Of a stretch of DNA of 39,644 nt, positions 16,618 to 25,138 are shown piece after piece. A model generated the notes under the pieces. That model saw only the letters and a list, made by a program, of their open reading frames with translations, was not told the DNA's origin and ran no database searches. The first letter of the stretch is position 1. Every line of letters starts with the position of its first letter. Origin of the DNA: Bacteroidales bacterium UBA4353 (lineage in GTDB: Bacteria; Bacteroidota; Bacteroidia; Bacteroidales; Paludibacteraceae); contig DGSV01000049.1 of NCBI GenBank assembly GCA_002394025.1, forward strand, positions 1 to 39,644, read 5' to 3'. A program made the translations under genes and the position numbers.

Positions 16618-17871
16618 TCAAAAAGTCACTTTTAACTGTTTTATACGGCGTTTGTCGGCATTAATAACCTCAAAGGTATAATGTCTGTAACTGATTTTCT
16701 CGCCGCGTTTTGGTATCTCGCCTTTGATTTCAAGCACCAGTCCGGCAAGTGTTTCAGCCTCTTCCGTGATGTCTTCAAGTTCTTGTTCGTCAATGTCTGT
16801 CCAGCGAAAGAAATCGGTGAGGAGCGTTTTTCCCTCAAAGATATAGGTATGATCGTCAATTTTCTGATAATTGGGTTGTTCATCATCATATTCATCACTA
16901 ATGTCGCCCACTATTTCCTCGAGTATATCTTCCATGGTGACCAATCCCGCCGTACCACCATACTCGTCCACTACGACTGCGAGGTGCACCTTGTTTTCCT
17001 GAAATTCGCGCAACAGGTCATCGATTTTTTTCGATGTCGGCACGAAGTATGCCGGACGTATCAGTGCCTGCCAGCGAAAGTTTTCCGCGTCATCGATATG
17101 CGGCAATATATCCTTACTATAGAGCACGCCCTTGATATTATCGTTGGTGCCGGAATATACTGGTATTCGGCTATATCCTGACTCAACTATAGTGGCGAGC
17201 ACCTCTTTATACGAAGCTTTGATATCAATATCCACAATATCTACCCTCGGGCACATAATATCCTCCACGGCAATGTTTCCGAAGCGTATAATCCCCTCGA
17301 GCATGTCTTTGTCCTGCTCCGGGGTGTCGGCAGTGAGTGATAGTGCTTCTCCGAGCTGCTCCATTGACAGGTCACTATGCTGATGATTTTTTGTCTGGCT
17401 TACTATCGCTGTTGATTTGACCAGTATCTTACTCAACGGGCTGAATACGGCATTGAGCACCGCCATGGGTGTTGCGGCTCGCAGCGCCATACGGCGGGCG
17501 TTCTGGTTGCTGTAAATCTTGGGCATGATTTCGCCGAACATGAGCAGCAGGAACGTTATCAGCACACTCTCGATGAGAAATGCCAAGAGCGGTGTCATCA
17601 TGCTGCCCAGAGCGGTGTTCACGACATACGTGAGCAGAATTATGAGCGCGATATTGACGAAATTATTGGCGATGAGTATCGTTGCCAACAGGCGTTCAGG
17701 ATTTTCAAGAAGTTCCAGCACTCGTTGCTCACGCTTGCCTTCCGAGGCACGAAAATCGTCAAGATCCGTGGGCGTAAGGGCGAAAAAAGCAACCTCGGAA
17801 GCCGACACAAAACCCGACACAGCAAGCAGCAAAACGCTTAAAACCAACGATATAATAACGTAAAATGACAC
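16618..17871 (-). CDS. gldE: Gliding motility-associated protein GldE (CNNM/CorC-like)
   Basis: 417 residues. A DUF21/CNNM membrane domain with several helices (about 1-150), a pair of CBS domains (about 195-320, 'EDIMCPRVDIVDID'), and a C-terminal CorC/HlyC transporter-associated domain ('DEYGGTAGLVTMEDILEEIVGDI' region and beyond). This is the hemolysin-C/CorC architecture; the adjacent gldD makes GldE the best name. First gene of a six-gene operon, behind a consensus promoter. Confidence 0.93.
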   Translation of the reverse strand: MSFYVIISLVLSVLLLAVSGFVSASEVAFFALTPTDLDDFRASEGKREQRVLELLENPERLLATILIANNFVNIALIILLTYVVNTALGSMMTPLLAFLIESVLITFLLLMFGEIMPKIYSNQNARRMALRAATPMAVLNAVFSPLSKILVKSTAIVSQTKNHQHSDLSMEQLGEALSLTADTPEQDKDMLEGIIRFGNIAVEDIMCPRVDIVDIDIKASYKEVLATIVESGYSRIPVYSGTNDNIKGVLYSKDILPHIDDAENFRWQALIRPAYFVPTSKKIDDLLREFQENKVHLAVVVDEYGGTAGLVTMEDILEEIVGDISDEYDDEQPNYQKIDDHTYIFEGKTLLTDFFRWTDIDEQELEDITEEAETLAGLVLEIKGEIPKRGEKISYRHYTFEVINADKRRIKQLKVTF

Positions 17872-17921
17872 TTTATAAAAAAAAAGATTTTTATTGGTTA
17901 TTAATTTTTATAATACAACGG

Positions 17922-17953
17922 CAAAGGTAAACGATTTTCAGGAATTATGCAAG
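17922..17953 (-). promoter_or_regulatory. Promoter of the gldE operon
   Basis: Minus strand: CTTG (17953-17950), a 20-base spacer, then TACCTTTG (17929-17922). This is a good Bacteroidetes promoter match. The expected start is near 17915, giving a leader of about 45 bases to gldE. It lies between gldE and the last gene of the restriction cassette. Confidence 0.75.
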
Positions 17954-17980
17954 CCATATGTTTTTCATTTATACATAGTA

Positions 17981-19171
17981 TTACTTTATGCTTATAAAAT
18001 GTCCCAATGGTTCAATATGTGCCACTTGCGTATATTTTTTCTTATGTATGTGTATGTCAAGTTGTCGGTCGAACATAATAGGCTTTTGCGGTTCAAAACG
18101 TAACACAGCATAATACGGCGCATTTTCAGCACTAAAACCTAAATTCCTCAACGCTTCGGCAGTCCATATTTGAAAACCTTTCTTTATCAGCTTAAATAAC
18201 TGTGGATTGTCACCGTTAGTGTGTAAGCAAATATAACCAAGACGCTCGAAACCCTCTTTGACTAATAAGGAACCTTTGCTGTCACCAGCGCGTGTATAGG
18301 TAATGCCGAATTGCATTGCTAATTCGCGGTCTTTTTCTCGCATGTGGTTCACTAAAACCGTTGCCTCTTGCCCATTCTCGCGTATTTTGTCATATAGTTT
18401 TTTACGAGCCAGTTCATCATCCAACGCTTGGCGACGATGCAAAGATAACTCTACGAACTGTGGTTCTTGCTCAATGCCGATATATTTGCGTCCTAACAAA
18501 TTGGCAGCAATACCGGTTGTGCCAGAACCACTAAATGGGTCAAGGATAGTATCACCTTCGTTCGTTGAAGCAAGGATGATTCTATATAGCAGCCGGAGTG
18601 GTTTTTGCGTCGGGTGTTTGCCTTGCAGTTTCTCCCACGAACCAACTGCCGGAATACGCCACACATCTGTCATTTGAGTACCGCCATTCAGTTGTTTCAT
18701 GGTCTCATAGTTAAACTTATGCGTTTTCTTTTCATGCTTTCGTGCCCATATAATAAGTTCGGTAGAGAAATTGAAATACTTGCACGACAAATTGGGTGGC
18801 GGGTCGGTTTTCTGCCAAGTAATCGTGTTGAGTACTTTGTAGCCGAGTTCTTGCAAGCAGCGCATAACAACATGTATGTTATGGTGTGTACCACTAATCC
18901 AAATTGTGCCGTTCTCTTTCAGTTTTGGTCGGCATAGTTCCAACCAACGGCGGTTAAACTCGTAGATATATTCGGGTGTGCCGCCTTTGTCCCAATCGCC
19001 TTTGTCCACGCACACTTGTTTTCCACTATGCACACTTATTCCACCGTTACTCAGGAAGTATGGCGGGTCGGCAAAAATAGCATCGATAGAGTTGTCCTCT
19101 ATCTCTTTCAGCCGTTCCATACAATCACCTTGCATGATACGGAAGTCGGGATATGTTGGCGATAGGATCAT
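17981..19171 (-). CDS. DpnA-like beta-class adenine methyltransferase with C-terminal extension
   Basis: 396 residues. Catalytic 'FADPPYFLS' (DPPY 35-38) comes before the AdoMet-binding 'DPFSGSGTTG' (211-220), the beta-class order for N6-adenine methylases such as M.DpnA, which also acts on single-stranded GATC. The methylase core ends near residue 250. The last 140 or so residues, with 'KEGFERLGYICLHTNGDNPQ' and 'KKGFQIWTAEALRNLGFS', are extra compared with DpnA (about 268 residues) and match nothing I recognise. Last of four genes on one transcript; its start codon shares a base with the preceding stop. Confidence 0.88.
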   Translation of the reverse strand: MILSPTYPDFRIMQGDCMERLKEIEDNSIDAIFADPPYFLSNGGISVHSGKQVCVDKGDWDKGGTPEYIYEFNRRWLELCRPKLKENGTIWISGTHHNIHVVMRCLQELGYKVLNTITWQKTDPPPNLSCKYFNFSTELIIWARKHEKKTHKFNYETMKQLNGGTQMTDVWRIPAVGSWEKLQGKHPTQKPLRLLYRIILASTNEGDTILDPFSGSGTTGIAANLLGRKYIGIEQEPQFVELSLHRRQALDDELARKKLYDKIRENGQEATVLVNHMREKDRELAMQFGITYTRAGDSKGSLLVKEGFERLGYICLHTNGDNPQLFKLIKKGFQIWTAEALRNLGFSAENAPYYAVLRFEPQKPIMFDRQLDIHIHKKKYTQVAHIEPLGHFISIK

Positions 19172-19698
19172 TATAAGTCCTTTAATAATTTTTCATATTC
19201 AACCCAAGACTTATAACGTCCTTGTCCTGTAGGGTAATTGACATCTTCTTGTCCCCAAATCCATTTGTAAGCCTTAATCAATTCTTCTGGCTGCTCGCCC
19301 GATTCGAATGAAAGGGCATAGATTTCCTCAATAAAATCGTTAGGCTCTTCACCATTACAAGCGCGTTTTAATAGAGATATAAATTTTTTCGCTTCTTCTG
19401 GTTTTTCTTCACATTTAGCGGTTATATCCTCTAATATTTGTTTGTGAGAAATTTGCCAAAGTGAATTGTCCTCTGGATTATAAATAAACACCAATATATC
19501 TTCCTTATAGGGACGACCAAAGACTTTTTTCCCTCCAGGCTTAGTAATGACGATCTTTCTGCCATCCCTACATTGCTCTACCTCGTACCCGCGATACTCG
19601 ATGTTTCTAACTTTCCCGGCGAATTCCTCGCGAGGTGCATTCTTGATGCTCAGCAGAGCTAAATCAATAGCGTGCGTATAGACATTTTTTACTGCCAT
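19171..19698 (-). CDS. Unknown protein inside the DpnII operon
   Basis: 175 residues, no membrane segment or signal peptide, no helix-turn-helix that I can see, so not an obvious C-type controller. A basic, strand-rich first half ('GYEVEQCRDGRKIVITKPGG') is followed by an acidic helical second half and a C-terminal motif 'WIWGQEDVNYPTGQGR', faintly like motifs seen in other restriction-modification accessory proteins. It starts 1 base after the endonuclease stop, and its stop overlaps the start of the second methylase. The tight packing suggests a role in restriction-modification. Function unknown. Confidence 0.75.
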   Translation of the reverse strand: MAVKNVYTHAIDLALLSIKNAPREEFAGKVRNIEYRGYEVEQCRDGRKIVITKPGGKKVFGRPYKEDILVFIYNPEDNSLWQISHKQILEDITAKCEEKPEEAKKFISLLKRACNGEEPNDFIEEIYALSFESGEQPEELIKAYKWIWGQEDVNYPTGQGRYKSWVEYEKLLKDL

Positions 19699-19699
19699 A

Positions 19700-20533
19700 C
19701 TATTTAATTTTAGATATAAACTCGTTTATTGTAGTTAGATTGTAAATGCTTGGTATAGCCGCAAACGCTTCTTCCAACTTATTGCGTGCACTATTCCAGC
19801 CTACACCATCGGTGACCCAAACGAATTCAAAGCCCTGTACACCATTCACTTTAGGTGCAACATCAGTATAGGAACGTGCCACCTCATTCAGTTTAGAGCC
19901 ACCACCCGAATAGAAATTCACTTCTATTAAGTACGTTTTTATTGGTGTTTGGACAACGAAGTCAAATACTTTTTGGTCTGCACCAAGCACCACAGAAATA
20001 GTTGGAAACTCATGCGAGGAAACTTGCTCACGATAAGAAAGACCTGCTTTTGTAAAAATACGTGCAACAAGTTTTTCCATAATATCGCCGCTTCTATTCT
20101 TTCTGGCATTTGTATCAAGACCTGTTTCTACGCCAAATACATAGTCAACAAGATTCTTAATATCCTTGCTTTGAAGAACATTTGCAAGTCCTGTTTCTGC
20201 GAGGAATTTCATTATACCATCAACCGAACGGAATAGTCCATGAATAGGATATATCTGGTCGTCTATATCTACATATTTTTTATTATCTTTATTTCGCGTA
20301 GCGATCAATATATCCATCACATCAAAAACTCTTGGGTCTCTTTCCCACAATGCTTCTACTGCTCCTCTAAGATCTTCTTTTCCAATCAAATAATTTAGGG
20401 TAGTAAGACTAATTTCTATATCCCTTACATTTTTCTTAATTTTTGGGAAATCGCAATAAAAACTTAATGGGGCATTTGTCTCCCATAATTGAGTCATAAA
20501 CAAATCAAATTGTTCTTTAGTATGTGCTGCCAT
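19700..20533 (-). CDS. DpnII-family type II restriction endonuclease
   Basis: 277 residues, close to R.DpnII in length. The N-terminal 'FDLFMTQLWETNAPLSFYCD' and the C-terminal core 'KVFDFVVQ...YLIEVNFYSGGGSK' (about 188-214, with Asp191 and Glu204 as likely metal-binding residues) are characteristic of the DpnII family. Its expected target is unmethylated GATC, cut before the G. It follows the first methylase by 1 base, and flanking methylases of both types support this specificity. Confidence 0.93.
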   Translation of the reverse strand: MAAHTKEQFDLFMTQLWETNAPLSFYCDFPKIKKNVRDIEISLTTLNYLIGKEDLRGAVEALWERDPRVFDVMDILIATRNKDNKKYVDIDDQIYPIHGLFRSVDGIMKFLAETGLANVLQSKDIKNLVDYVFGVETGLDTNARKNRSGDIMEKLVARIFTKAGLSYREQVSSHEFPTISVVLGADQKVFDFVVQTPIKTYLIEVNFYSGGGSKLNEVARSYTDVAPKVNGVQGFEFVWVTDGVGWNSARNKLEEAFAAIPSIYNLTTINEFISKIK

Positions 20534-20534
20534 A

Positions 20535-21434
20535 TTATACCGCTAATTTAAGTTGTTTAGTATCTTGGTAGTTATGTACAAGAATCTCTGTAAGTTTGCC
20601 GCGTTTGCTTGCGTTGGCATTTACGCTTCTCGATGCCCACACACGGTCTATTACATATTGCAAGTATAAGTCATCAAAGAACATGTCTGCACAATCGGAG
20701 TTACTCAACATAAACTTGTAACCAGCAGCTTCTACTTTATCGCAAAACTCTTTCAAACGGCGTTGTGCCAGGTCGTTAAACGCTTCTTTGGTGTAGTCGT
20801 TGAAACTGCTAGTGTTGTTGAGGGGGCGATAAGGCGGGTCAAAATAAAAAAACGCTTGTCCTTTTGCTTTCTCTAATGTTTGTTGGTAATCACCCGTAAG
20901 AATCTCCACATTTTGCAACAATTCACTATCCGCATAAATGGTGTTCGGATCACAAATCAATGGTGTTTCATATCTACCAAACGGCACATTAAATAAACCC
21001 GCCTTATTTACTCTGTACAAGCCGTTGAAGCAAGTGCGATTTAGAAAGAAGAATAATGTAGTGTTACGAATTGGATTTAATGATTTAGTGTTAAACTCAT
21101 CACGCATAGCCATGAAGAAGGCTTTACGCTCTTCCTCGGTTTTGAGTGCATAGTACCCTTTTTGAACCTCTTGTAAAGAGTTGACTAAATCCGAAGGATT
21201 ATCACGCACAACTTTATAGCACGTGGTAAGGTCGGGGTTAATGTCGTTAATGATAGCTGACTTGATGTTGGAGTGTGTCTGCAACATATAAAAGAGCATA
21301 GCTCCTCCGCCGACAAACGGTTCAATGTAAGTGACATTCTCCCATTTGTCAAAGTCAGCAGGAAGCAGTGCTTCGAGTTGGTCAATGAGTTGTGTTTTGC
21401 CGCCAACCCATTTGATAAATGGTTTCGCTTTCAT
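20535..21434 (-). CDS. dpnM: Dam/DpnM-type alpha-class adenine methyltransferase
   Basis: 299 residues. 'FIKWVGGKTQL' (6-16) and 'EPFVGGGAML' (38-47) bind AdoMet; the catalytic 'DPPY' is at 199-202. This alpha-class order and the 'FIKWVGGK' start are typical of Dam and M.DpnM, which make N6-methyladenine in GATC. First gene of the operon, so protective methylation can precede restriction. A TACGTTTG box upstream (21488-21481) may be its promoter. Confidence 0.93.
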   Translation of the reverse strand: MKAKPFIKWVGGKTQLIDQLEALLPADFDKWENVTYIEPFVGGGAMLFYMLQTHSNIKSAIINDINPDLTTCYKVVRDNPSDLVNSLQEVQKGYYALKTEEERKAFFMAMRDEFNTKSLNPIRNTTLFFFLNRTCFNGLYRVNKAGLFNVPFGRYETPLICDPNTIYADSELLQNVEILTGDYQQTLEKAKGQAFFYFDPPYRPLNNTSSFNDYTKEAFNDLAQRRLKEFCDKVEAAGYKFMLSNSDCADMFFDDLYLQYVIDRVWASRSVNANASKRGKLTEILVHNYQDTKQLKLAV

Positions 21435-21585
21435 TTTATATCATAATTCATGGCGATTTCGACAGTACCAAAATTTCATTCAAACGTATTTCCCTACAGC
21501 AACAAAAAACTTGCGTTTTTTGTTAGTTTTTATCTCCAAATGTCATCAGCAAAAAATGATTTTTTGCTGAGTTGGCAGGCGTAAG
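21435..21585. other. AT-rich twin-hairpin spacer between cca and dpnM
   Basis: Two perfect 10-bp stems: 21501-21510 with 21515-21524 (AACAAAAAAC/GTTTTTTGTT, loop TTGC) and 21547-21556 with 21560-21569 (CAGCAAAAAA/TTTTTTGCTG, loop TGA). They may terminate cca transcripts, regulate the restriction operon, or both. A minus-strand TACGTTTG at 21488-21481 is a lone -7 box for dpnM, with no well-spaced -33 element. Confidence 0.7.
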
Positions 21586-22998
21586 TTAATTACCCATTAC
21601 TTTCCGGTATTGTTCGGTTACGAATTGCAGCGCTGCATCGTGTTCGTTGGGTATTATACCATCGAGTATGGCATCTTTTTGTGCTGTTTTGAGTTCTCCG
21701 ACAAGCGCACATGGTGGCAGATTAAAGAGCTTCATTATCTCGTTGCCGTCAACTGGAGGTTGGAAATTGCGTATGCGGTCTTTTTCTTCAATATCAACGA
21801 GTTTCTGCTTTATTATCACGTAGTTATTGCGGTAACGCTTTACCTTTTCAGGGTTTTTGCTCGTTATGTCAGCGTTGCAGAGTATCATCAGGTCGTCTAT
21901 GTCATCTCCGGCGTCGAAGAGCAGCCTGCGTATTGCGGAGTCTGTGACACCTTCATCGGCGAGGTTTATGGGTCTCATGTGTAGTCCGACGAGTTTGGCT
22001 ACATAGTCCATTTTCTCGTTTTGAGGCATTTTCATGCGTCGGAATAGCTGACGGACCATTTTTTGTCCCGTAAAGTCGTGGTTATGAAATGTCCATCCTT
22101 GTTTGGCATCGTAGCGTTTCACCTTTGCTTTACCGATATCATGCAGCAGTGCCGCCCATCGAAGCCACAGGTTATCAGACTCTTTGGCAACGTTATCAAC
22201 AACCATCAGCGTGTGCTGCAGGTTGTCTTTATGTCCGTGCCCTTCTTGTGTTTCAACTCCCGCCAGAGCCGCCACTTCGGGCAATATGAGTGGCATGAGT
22301 CCCGTCTTATGGAGCAGGTTAAGTCCCACCGATGGGCGCGGCGAGAGTAATATCTTATTCAGCTCGTCATCAATGCGTTCCACGGTAATAATTTTTATTC
22401 GCTCACGGTTTTTTTCTATGGCATTGAATGTTTCAGTATTGAGGAAGAATCCCAGTTGTGAGGCGAATCTGACTGCTCTCATCATTCGTAGCGGGTCGTC
22501 AGAGAATGTGATGTCGGGGTCTGTGGGTGTTTTGATTACTAAGTCCTCAAGGTCATAGAGTCCGTCAAAAGGGTCAAGAAGTTCTCCATAGCGGTCTTTA
22601 TTGAGGCATATCGCCATGGCATTGATAGTGAAATCGCGTCTGAGTTGGTCATCTCGTAGTGTTCCCGGTACGACATCGGGGTTTCGGCTCTCGGCATGGT
22701 AGCTCTCCTTGCGTGCTCCGACGAATTCGAGTTCCGTACCGCGATACTTGACCTGTGCTGTACCATAGTGTTTGAAAACGCTCAAGTGCGCGCCTTTGCC
22801 CAAACGCCGCGCAACATGAGCTGCAAGGTCTATTCCATCGCCTACGCATACGAAATCAATATCCGGCGACTCTTTACGGCGATGAAGAAACAGGTCGCGA
22901 ACCCATCCGCCTATCACATAACACTCCAAACCCATCTCATCGGCAACATCACCAACAAGATGGAACAATCCGGTATCTATGTCTTTAGACAAAATCAT
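21586..22998 (-). CDS. cca: CCA tRNA nucleotidyltransferase with HD domain
   Basis: 470 residues. Adds or repairs the CCA end of tRNAs. The polymerase-beta-type nucleotidyltransferase head is present with 'GGWVRDLFL' (25-33) and the metal-binding 'DIDFVCVG' (about 42-49). 'LRRDFTINAMA' follows (about 117-127), and an HD phosphohydrolase domain carries 'LLHDIGKAK' near residue 287. Length and domain order are normal for bacterial CCA enzymes with an HD module. Confidence 0.95.
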   Translation of the reverse strand: MILSKDIDTGLFHLVGDVADEMGLECYVIGGWVRDLFLHRRKESPDIDFVCVGDGIDLAAHVARRLGKGAHLSVFKHYGTAQVKYRGTELEFVGARKESYHAESRNPDVVPGTLRDDQLRRDFTINAMAICLNKDRYGELLDPFDGLYDLEDLVIKTPTDPDITFSDDPLRMMRAVRFASQLGFFLNTETFNAIEKNRERIKIITVERIDDELNKILLSPRPSVGLNLLHKTGLMPLILPEVAALAGVETQEGHGHKDNLQHTLMVVDNVAKESDNLWLRWAALLHDIGKAKVKRYDAKQGWTFHNHDFTGQKMVRQLFRRMKMPQNEKMDYVAKLVGLHMRPINLADEGVTDSAIRRLLFDAGDDIDDLMILCNADITSKNPEKVKRYRNNYVIIKQKLVDIEEKDRIRNFQPPVDGNEIMKLFNLPPCALVGELKTAQKDAILDGIIPNEHDAALQFVTEQYRKVMGN

Positions 22999-23105
22999 CT
23001 GTTAATGTGCTCATGGTTTGGGGTGTCACTCACCATCCTCAGACTGCAGTGGAACGTCATTAAGAGCATTTCTAATGGATTTTACGATTTCAGGTCGCTC
23101 CACAT

Positions 23106-24914
23106 TTATGCCTCTTGTTTGAGTCGCTGGCGTTTGCGTTCCGTTTCGTCAAGTATTATTTTTCTTATGCGCAGATGTGTTGGTGTGAGTTCAACATATT
23201 CGTCTTCTTTGATATATTCCAGTGCTTCCTCGAGGCTGAAGATAATAGGCGGTGGCAGTACCGCTTTATCGTCGGCTGACTTAGAGCGCATATTGGTGAG
23301 TTTTTTGGCTTTAGTGACATTGACGGGTATGTCGCCTTCTTTGTTATTCTCGCCAACCACCTGTCCGGCATAAACTTCGTCCTGGGGGTTGATGAAGAAA
23401 CGTCCGCGGTCTTGCAGTTTGTCGAGGGCGTAGGCGTATGCCGTACCGGACTCCATGGCTACCAGCGAGCCGTTATTGCGTTTTTGTATGTCACCCTTAT
23501 AAGGCTGATAGTTCTTGAAGCGGTGCGCGATAATAGCTTCACCGGCTGACACAGTGAGTACGAAGTTATTAAGTCCCATGATGCCTCGTGAAGGTATCTC
23601 GAACTCGAGTTGTATGCGGTCGCCGACTTTTTCCATGCTGAGCATCTCACCTTTGCGTTGCGTTATGGTTTCAATGATTTTTCCGCTGCATTCTTCAGGT
23701 GTATTAACTGTCAGTTCTTCAATAGGTTCACATTTTTGTCCGTCTATTGTTTTATATATGACTTGAGGCTGCCCCACTTGCAGTTCATAGCCTTCACGGC
23801 GCATGGTTTCGATGAGTACTGACAGGTGCATAACGCCTCTGCCATACACATGCCAGATATCCTGTTCGGGATTTTTCTCAACACGCAATGCAAGGTTTTT
23901 GTCAAGTTCTCGCATAAGGCGCTCGTGGATATGCCGGCTTGTGACGAACTTACCTTCTTGTCCGAAGAACGGGGAGTCGTTGATAGTGAACACCATAGAC
24001 ATTGTTGGTTCATCAACCGTGATTGGCGTGAGCTGTTCCGGTTCAAGAGCGTCGGAGATGGTATCTCCTATCTCGAAGTCATCGATTCCAACCAGCGCGC
24101 AGATGTCGCCTGAAGACACTTCGGCTGTTCTTGTGCGTCCCAGACCTGTAAAGGTATGCAGCTCTTTGATACGGCGTTTGAGTTTCGTGCCGTCGCGTTT
24201 GACGAGCGTTACGTCCATGCCCTCGCGCAGTGTGCCGCGGTGTACTCGACCTACGGCGATACGTCCTACGTAGCTTGAATAGTCGAGACTGGTGATGAGC
24301 ATCTGTGGTGTTCCTTCGAGGTATTCGGGAGCAGGTATATATTTGATAATGGCATCAAGCAGAGCCGTGATATCTGTTGTGGGTTTGCGCCAGTCGGTAC
24401 TCATCCATCCGTTTTTGGCACTGCCGTAGAGGGTTTGGAAGTCGAGCTGGTCTTCGGTAGCGTTGAGGTTAAACATCAGGTCGAAGACCATCTCCTGCAC
24501 TTCGTCGGGGCGGCAGTTGAGTTTATCAACTTTATTGATGACCACTATCGGTTTGAGGTTCATCTGCAGCGCTTTCTGCAAGACGAAACGTGTCTGTGGC
24601 ATAGGTCCTTCGAAAGCATCTACCAACAGCAGCACGCCGTCAGCCATATTAAGGACTCTCTCCACCTCGCCGCCGAAGTCAGCGTGCCCCGGAGTGTCGA
24701 TGATGTTTATCTTGGTGCCCTTATAGGTTATTGACACGTTCTTGGCAAGTATGGTAATGCCGCGTTCGCGTTCCAGTTCATTATTATCCATGATGAGTTC
24801 GCCTGTCGCCTCATTATCGCGGAAGAGGTGACCTGCCATGAGCATTTTATCAACTAGTGTCGTCTTGCCGTGGTCAACGTGAGCTATAATAGCTATGTTA
24901 CGGATGTCTTGCAT
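23106..24914 (-). CDS. typA: Translational GTPase TypA/BipA
   Basis: 602 residues, the usual length, taking the start at 24914 ('MQDIRNIAIIAHVDHGKTT'). An upstream in-frame Met at 24998 would add 28 atypical residues and lies upstream of the promoter, so I reject it. G1 'AHVDHGKTT', switch 'RERGITI', G3 'DTPGHADFGGEV' and G4 'NKVDK' are all present, followed by EF-G-like domains and a typical C-terminal domain. A ribosome-binding GTPase used under stress or cold. Confidence 0.97.
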   Translation of the reverse strand: MQDIRNIAIIAHVDHGKTTLVDKMLMAGHLFRDNEATGELIMDNNELERERGITILAKNVSITYKGTKINIIDTPGHADFGGEVERVLNMADGVLLLVDAFEGPMPQTRFVLQKALQMNLKPIVVINKVDKLNCRPDEVQEMVFDLMFNLNATEDQLDFQTLYGSAKNGWMSTDWRKPTTDITALLDAIIKYIPAPEYLEGTPQMLITSLDYSSYVGRIAVGRVHRGTLREGMDVTLVKRDGTKLKRRIKELHTFTGLGRTRTAEVSSGDICALVGIDDFEIGDTISDALEPEQLTPITVDEPTMSMVFTINDSPFFGQEGKFVTSRHIHERLMRELDKNLALRVEKNPEQDIWHVYGRGVMHLSVLIETMRREGYELQVGQPQVIYKTIDGQKCEPIEELTVNTPEECSGKIIETITQRKGEMLSMEKVGDRIQLEFEIPSRGIMGLNNFVLTVSAGEAIIAHRFKNYQPYKGDIQKRNNGSLVAMESGTAYAYALDKLQDRGRFFINPQDEVYAGQVVGENNKEGDIPVNVTKAKKLTNMRSKSADDKAVLPPPIIFSLEEALEYIKEDEYVELTPTHLRIRKIILDETERKRQRLKQEA

Positions 24915-24947
24915 AAATAAATGGTTTACTAACTTAATATCAAACTG

Positions 24948-24978
24948 CAAAGTTACGCATTTTTTCGCAGACGGCAAA
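24948..24978 (-). promoter_or_regulatory. Promoter of typA
   Basis: Minus strand: TTTG (24978-24975), 19 bases, TAACTTTG (24955-24948), a close Bacteroidetes consensus match. The expected start near 24941 gives a leader of about 27 bases to the ATG at 24914 and excludes the longer typA frame. Confidence 0.82.
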
Positions 24979-25051
24979 AATGAGGCTACCGGCGGCACCT
25001 AAGGCAACTCTGCGTAGAGCAGGAGTTCATGAAAGCTCCATGACCACAAGT

Positions 25052-25085
25052 AAAAATCAGGGCTGCGGAATGATCCGCGACCCTG
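25052..25085 (-). terminator. Intrinsic terminator after the secreted paralog-domain protein
   Basis: On the minus strand CAGGG (25085-25081) and GCGGA pair with TCCGC and CCCTG around a small loop, with a 2-base internal bulge, followed by ATTTTTAC. A second small hairpin (25102-25119, TAGGCTT/AAGCCTA) lies just before it. Together they separate the 26008-25139 gene from typA. Confidence 0.7.
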
Positions 25086-25138
25086 ATTGGTAAACATCCT
25101 GTAGGCTTTGTCAAGCCTAATAATTATTTCTTTGCGCA

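Noticed and set aside
22999..23105. A 25-codon frame starting with GTG between typA and cca on the minus strand
   Set aside because: Very short, non-ATG start, no recognisable family; most likely chance.
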